A DNA stretch of 64,000 nt. It comes from Grammothele lineata. Taxonomy: Eukaryota; Basidiomycota; Agaricomycetes; Polyporales; Polyporaceae. The notes beneath the pieces are model-generated. The model was not told where the DNA came from, searched no databases, and worked only from the letters and a program-made list of their open reading frames with translations. Location: NCBI GenBank assembly GCA_002150815.3, contig NDFF03000242.1:1-64000 (forward strand). Reading direction: 5' to 3'. Of the stretch, positions 60,901-64,000 are shown piece by piece (positions within the stretch are counted from its first letter, which is position 1; every line of letters begins with the position of its first letter). The position numbers and the translations under genes are program-made.

Positions 60901-63819
60901 AACCTTCCTATGGGTGTGCGCATGTGGCGCCAGTTTTCTACTCCCTTTCGCCGGATTCATGCAGGCCTTGAAGAAGATTGGTTAGAGGATCAAGATACCA
61001 CTGATGCCCTTCAAGCAGGCCACTCACATGCTATAGATCGCCTGCATTATGGTGTTACTTCAAGAGCAGCATTTGGCCTTCCAGAAGACTATGTAGGCCC
61101 ATTTTTAACAGTTTCAAGGCGGTGGCAGATTTTACTTCACTTGGTGCCTGGTATGGACACTTTGACTGCATTTTGCCACTCCTCGACTTTACTGACATTT
61201 TGCAAAGGTGGAAGGCTTTTACCTATTAACAGTGCTGCACGCTCAAACTTTACCCCACCGTCTACTTTTCAAACACCTGCACAAGGTTTATCATCTTCCC
61301 CTTTATCATCCACTTCTATAGATGCCATTGCGACCGCCGTTGCTGCCAAATTGCAGCCTAAAATACTTCAATTGGAGACAATATTGTCTCATTTATCCAA
61401 TACTGTGAACTCCTCTACCGTTCAGCCTTTGCTTCAAAATGATGTGAAGCAGCATCCAATTCAGTTGGTGCAGCCCCAACAAGGTAAGCTCTAACCCCTT
61501 TTTTTCACTTCATATTTATATTGTCTGTTGTAGTGGAGCAAACTTCCTTTCCTCAAACAATTCAAAGGCCTCTCCCCTCTTTACCTTCAATTTTACACAG
61601 CACTATTCCTTCACCTTCCTCATCTGCTATGCAACCTCACTCTGGTCCCTCTTACATACAAGCGGCCCCCATGATACCACTAGCAGCTCCTCCTTCACAT
61701 TTACCAACAGGTGTGCATTGGGCACGTAAGTTCTTTTCACACTTTGAGCAACCAAAGCTGCATTGTTGATCCCAAATTTTCAGCCCAACCTGTTAGTGAT
61801 GCACAGGCACTAGCCATGTTGCAAAAGATCCTTTCAAAGCCTACAGCAACATGGTCAAATGAAGGTCAAAAGCTAGCAGTACTATTAGGTCTTAAATGGG
61901 AGCAAGACCTCATAGTCATCCTTCCCACTGGCTCAGGAAAAAGTGCTGTAGTGGCTACCGTGGCCTCTTTGGAGCAAAATGCAGTCACTATTGTGCTCTG
62001 TCCATTGCGTTCACTGCTAGCTGATTGGCATAGACGCCTTACTGAAATGAACTTTCCACATGAAATCTTTTCATTTTCATCACCTAACATCTCTGGTCAA
62101 AACCCCATTGTCCTTATCTCCTTGGATGCCACCCCGTCTCAGCATTTCTCTCAAGCTGTTCAAACCCTTCCTTCAGGCATATACATCAATCGTTTTGTCA
62201 TTGATGAAGCCCACCTGGTCATTACAGAGTCTCAATATCGGCCTGCAATGGAAAAGGTCAAGCTTTTGCGTCGCCATCATGCTCAAGTTGTGCTTTTATC
62301 AGCCACTATACCTCCTGCTTCCATTTCAGCTCTATCAACTCAATGCAATTTAGCTCCTGGCCAAGGCACAAAAGTAATCAGAGTGTCTTCCAACAGACCA
62401 GAACTTCAGTTTACAAACCCAATCCTCATTCCTGATGCTTCTACAGAGGTATGCCCCTACCTTTATTCCACCTGAAAATTGACTGTCTAATATCTCATTT
62501 AGTCTCTTTCCATGATCACTCCTGATATACGTCACCACATCCAATCCTTTGCTCCAGATGAGCGTATGCTCGTATTTGTTCAACGCCTTGAACATGGGAA
62601 AACATTGGCTTCACTTTTAAACTGCGGCTTCTATCGTGGCACTCGTGATGATACCATCACTGATGTTGAACGTCAAACCTTGGTTGCAGACTGGAGAACA
62701 GGCATTTCAAAAGTTATGGTCGCTACAGACGCTTTTGGTCCAGGAAATGACTACCCCAATGTTTCTAAAGTTTGGATCATCGGCCTTCCCAAGGGTGTTG
62801 TTGATGCACTTCAAATGGCTGGACGAGGTGGAAGAAATCATCACAGGGCTACCATTCACATAGTTCAAATTACCGATCTCTCCTCTTCAATTTCACCAAC
62901 CCTTGCAGCACATGTTGGCCAAACAGAACTAGCCATGATCATGAAGTTTCCCTTCAAGCGCTGCTGGAGAGCCATTTTTACCACATTTCTTGATGGCCTT
63001 GCTACCACTTGCACTTCAGACCCTACCAATCTTCCCTGTCCAGCTTGTGCCCGCCAGCATGATGTCCTTCCTCCATCATGGAAACAGATTCAGCCTGATG
63101 GTACCTTTACCATAATTCCACCCACCTTCCCCACTCTTCCTATCATTTCTACCCCTCTACCACCTTCTCCTACCATTGGACAACGACGTCCTAGAAGTGC
63201 ATCCACATCTGATCACACTGATCAAGCAGCCCACACTTTGGCGTTCAATGGTTCCCACTTTGCAGCACCAGCTCAAAATGCCTTAGAGCTATACAACACT
63301 CAATTGGATGCTCTCACACCAGATGTCGAACGAGCAAAAAGGGCTATTGACCAGGTTGCAGGCCACTGTGCCTGCTGCAAGCTGGCCTCACCTCACCACC
63401 GCCTTATTAAACACTCCAAGGATGTTTTAACATGTCCCACCATTATTAAGCTTCTCAACAATTCTACCCTCTCACCCAAGCGCCAATATCCACAATATGT
63501 GCAATGGAGTCAAAGCATCAAATATCCTTCTAATGCCCAAGTGTGTTGGAAATGCCACACTCCCTTTTTCAATGATCGTGTTCATCCAGCCAAGGGGCCA
63601 GGAAAGCCATGCCCTAAAGATCACAAAGACATGGTGGCTCCAGTAGTGTATTGGGCCTATTTTGAACCTACAGTTTGCCCCCTTTTAGAAGCTCATTTTA
63701 ATATGCACTGGGTTGATGATGCTTCTTTCGTTGACTGGCTCGTACAAAAAGAGGACAACCAAAACTTTACCAATATGATGCAGGTATTTTTATGGGCAGT
63801 AGAACACTTTCTCTCTTAG
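57934..63819 (+). CDS. OrsD zinc-finger / tyrosine-recombinase-like / RecQ-type helicase (copy C)
   Basis: Counterpart of 12256-18141 at offset 45678, with all nine exons and splice sites intact, so both window copies could encode a full 1820-residue protein. The one protein difference noticed is Thr-to-Pro at residue 655, from an A-to-C change next to a C run; a GAG-to-GAA change near 62064 is silent. All helicase motifs and the candidate recombinase residues are unchanged. Confidence 0.85.
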
Positions 63820-64000
63820 ATTTCCCTTTTAAACTGCAGCTTATTTGCTGCTTCTTTGTACCCATATACATTTGTCCTTTTAAAATGCCTTTGCTTTAAT
63901 TACATACATTGTTCTCATTGAGAGCGCTCACATCAAAAGGAATGGTCTTCAATGCAGTTTTATAATAAGACCTTCATTTATCATGCACATTTCATCCTAT
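63820..64000. other. Start of the helicase 3' flank in copy C
   Basis: Matches 18142-18322. The window ends before P1 would begin. Confidence 0.8.

Larger units (their letters stand above)
46441..64000. repeat. Copy C: third copy matching 764-18322
   Basis: It matches unit A from 764 to the window edge, at offset 45677 up to about 55518 and 45678 afterwards because of one inserted G. It carries L1, L2, L3, RING and helicase. Copies B and C share alleles absent from A (for example a Leu-to-Pro change near the end of L1 and an A-to-C change near 41018/51770), so B and C look like the more recent duplicates. Confidence 0.96.

Noticed and set aside
1..64000. Starship-type element with a DUF3435 captain
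   Set aside because: No DUF3435-like first gene is recognised. The only recombinase candidate is the middle of the helicase protein, and Starships are known from Pezizomycotina, so the name is not applied.
1..64000. Integrated giant virus or virus-like element
   Set aside because: Genes are split by many spliceosomal introns, and no capsid, packaging ATPase or DNA polymerase is seen.

Overview
The window looks like nuclear DNA of a filamentous fungus, most likely a mushroom-forming basidiomycete (Agaricomycetes). The genes are cut by many 45-62 bp introns with GTRNGT...YAG borders (and two GC-AG introns). One large gene encodes an OrsD-type double zinc finger joined to a RecQ-like helicase, and an F-box protein belongs to a type I associate with agaric genomes. 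The species cannot be told from the sequence.

Layout. Most of the window is one very large repeat. Bases 1-34924 are a full period ('unit A'); base 34925 starts the same sequence again. The second unit is longer because a roughly 9.7 kb segment is present twice: 34925-45315 matches 1-10390, then a 1.1 kb different sequence (45316-46440), then 46441-64000 matches 764-18322. Copies differ by only scattered single bases. In unit A the 9.7 kb segment is bounded by two roughly 125 bp direct repeats carrying TTAGGG-like strings (614-740, 10327-10455), which probably drove the duplication.

Content of one unit, left to right: (i) the 9.7 kb segment with three members (L1, L2, L3) of a small gene family and a 4.8 kb gene-free stretch; (ii) a C3HC4 RING protein gene; (iii) a nine-exon gene for a 1820-residue protein with zinc fingers, a region matching the tyrosine recombinase catalytic signature, and a RecQ-type helicase; (iv) a five-gene block P1-Q1-L4-Q2-P2, all on the + strand, with two paralogous pairs in mirror order around a fourth L-family gene; (v) gene S (446 residues, unknown); (vi) an F-box gene on the minus strand; (vii) a terminal non-coding region with CACGTG tandem repeats, a tRNA-like sequence and fold-back structures.

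How it may fit together. Most genes have a TCACRTGA (CACGTG/CACATG E-box-like) site 100-300 bp before the start codon, several followed by TATATAAA, suggesting one regulon. A recombinase-like/helicase protein, ubiquitin-linked proteins (RING, F-box), several genes of unknown family, tandem arrangement and telomere-like motifs suggest either a giant mobile element or a subtelomeric telomere-linked-helicase array. The first is the more novel reading; neither is proven by the sequence alone. All gene models were assembled by hand from reading frames and splice signals, helped by paralogue comparison; exon borders are predictions.
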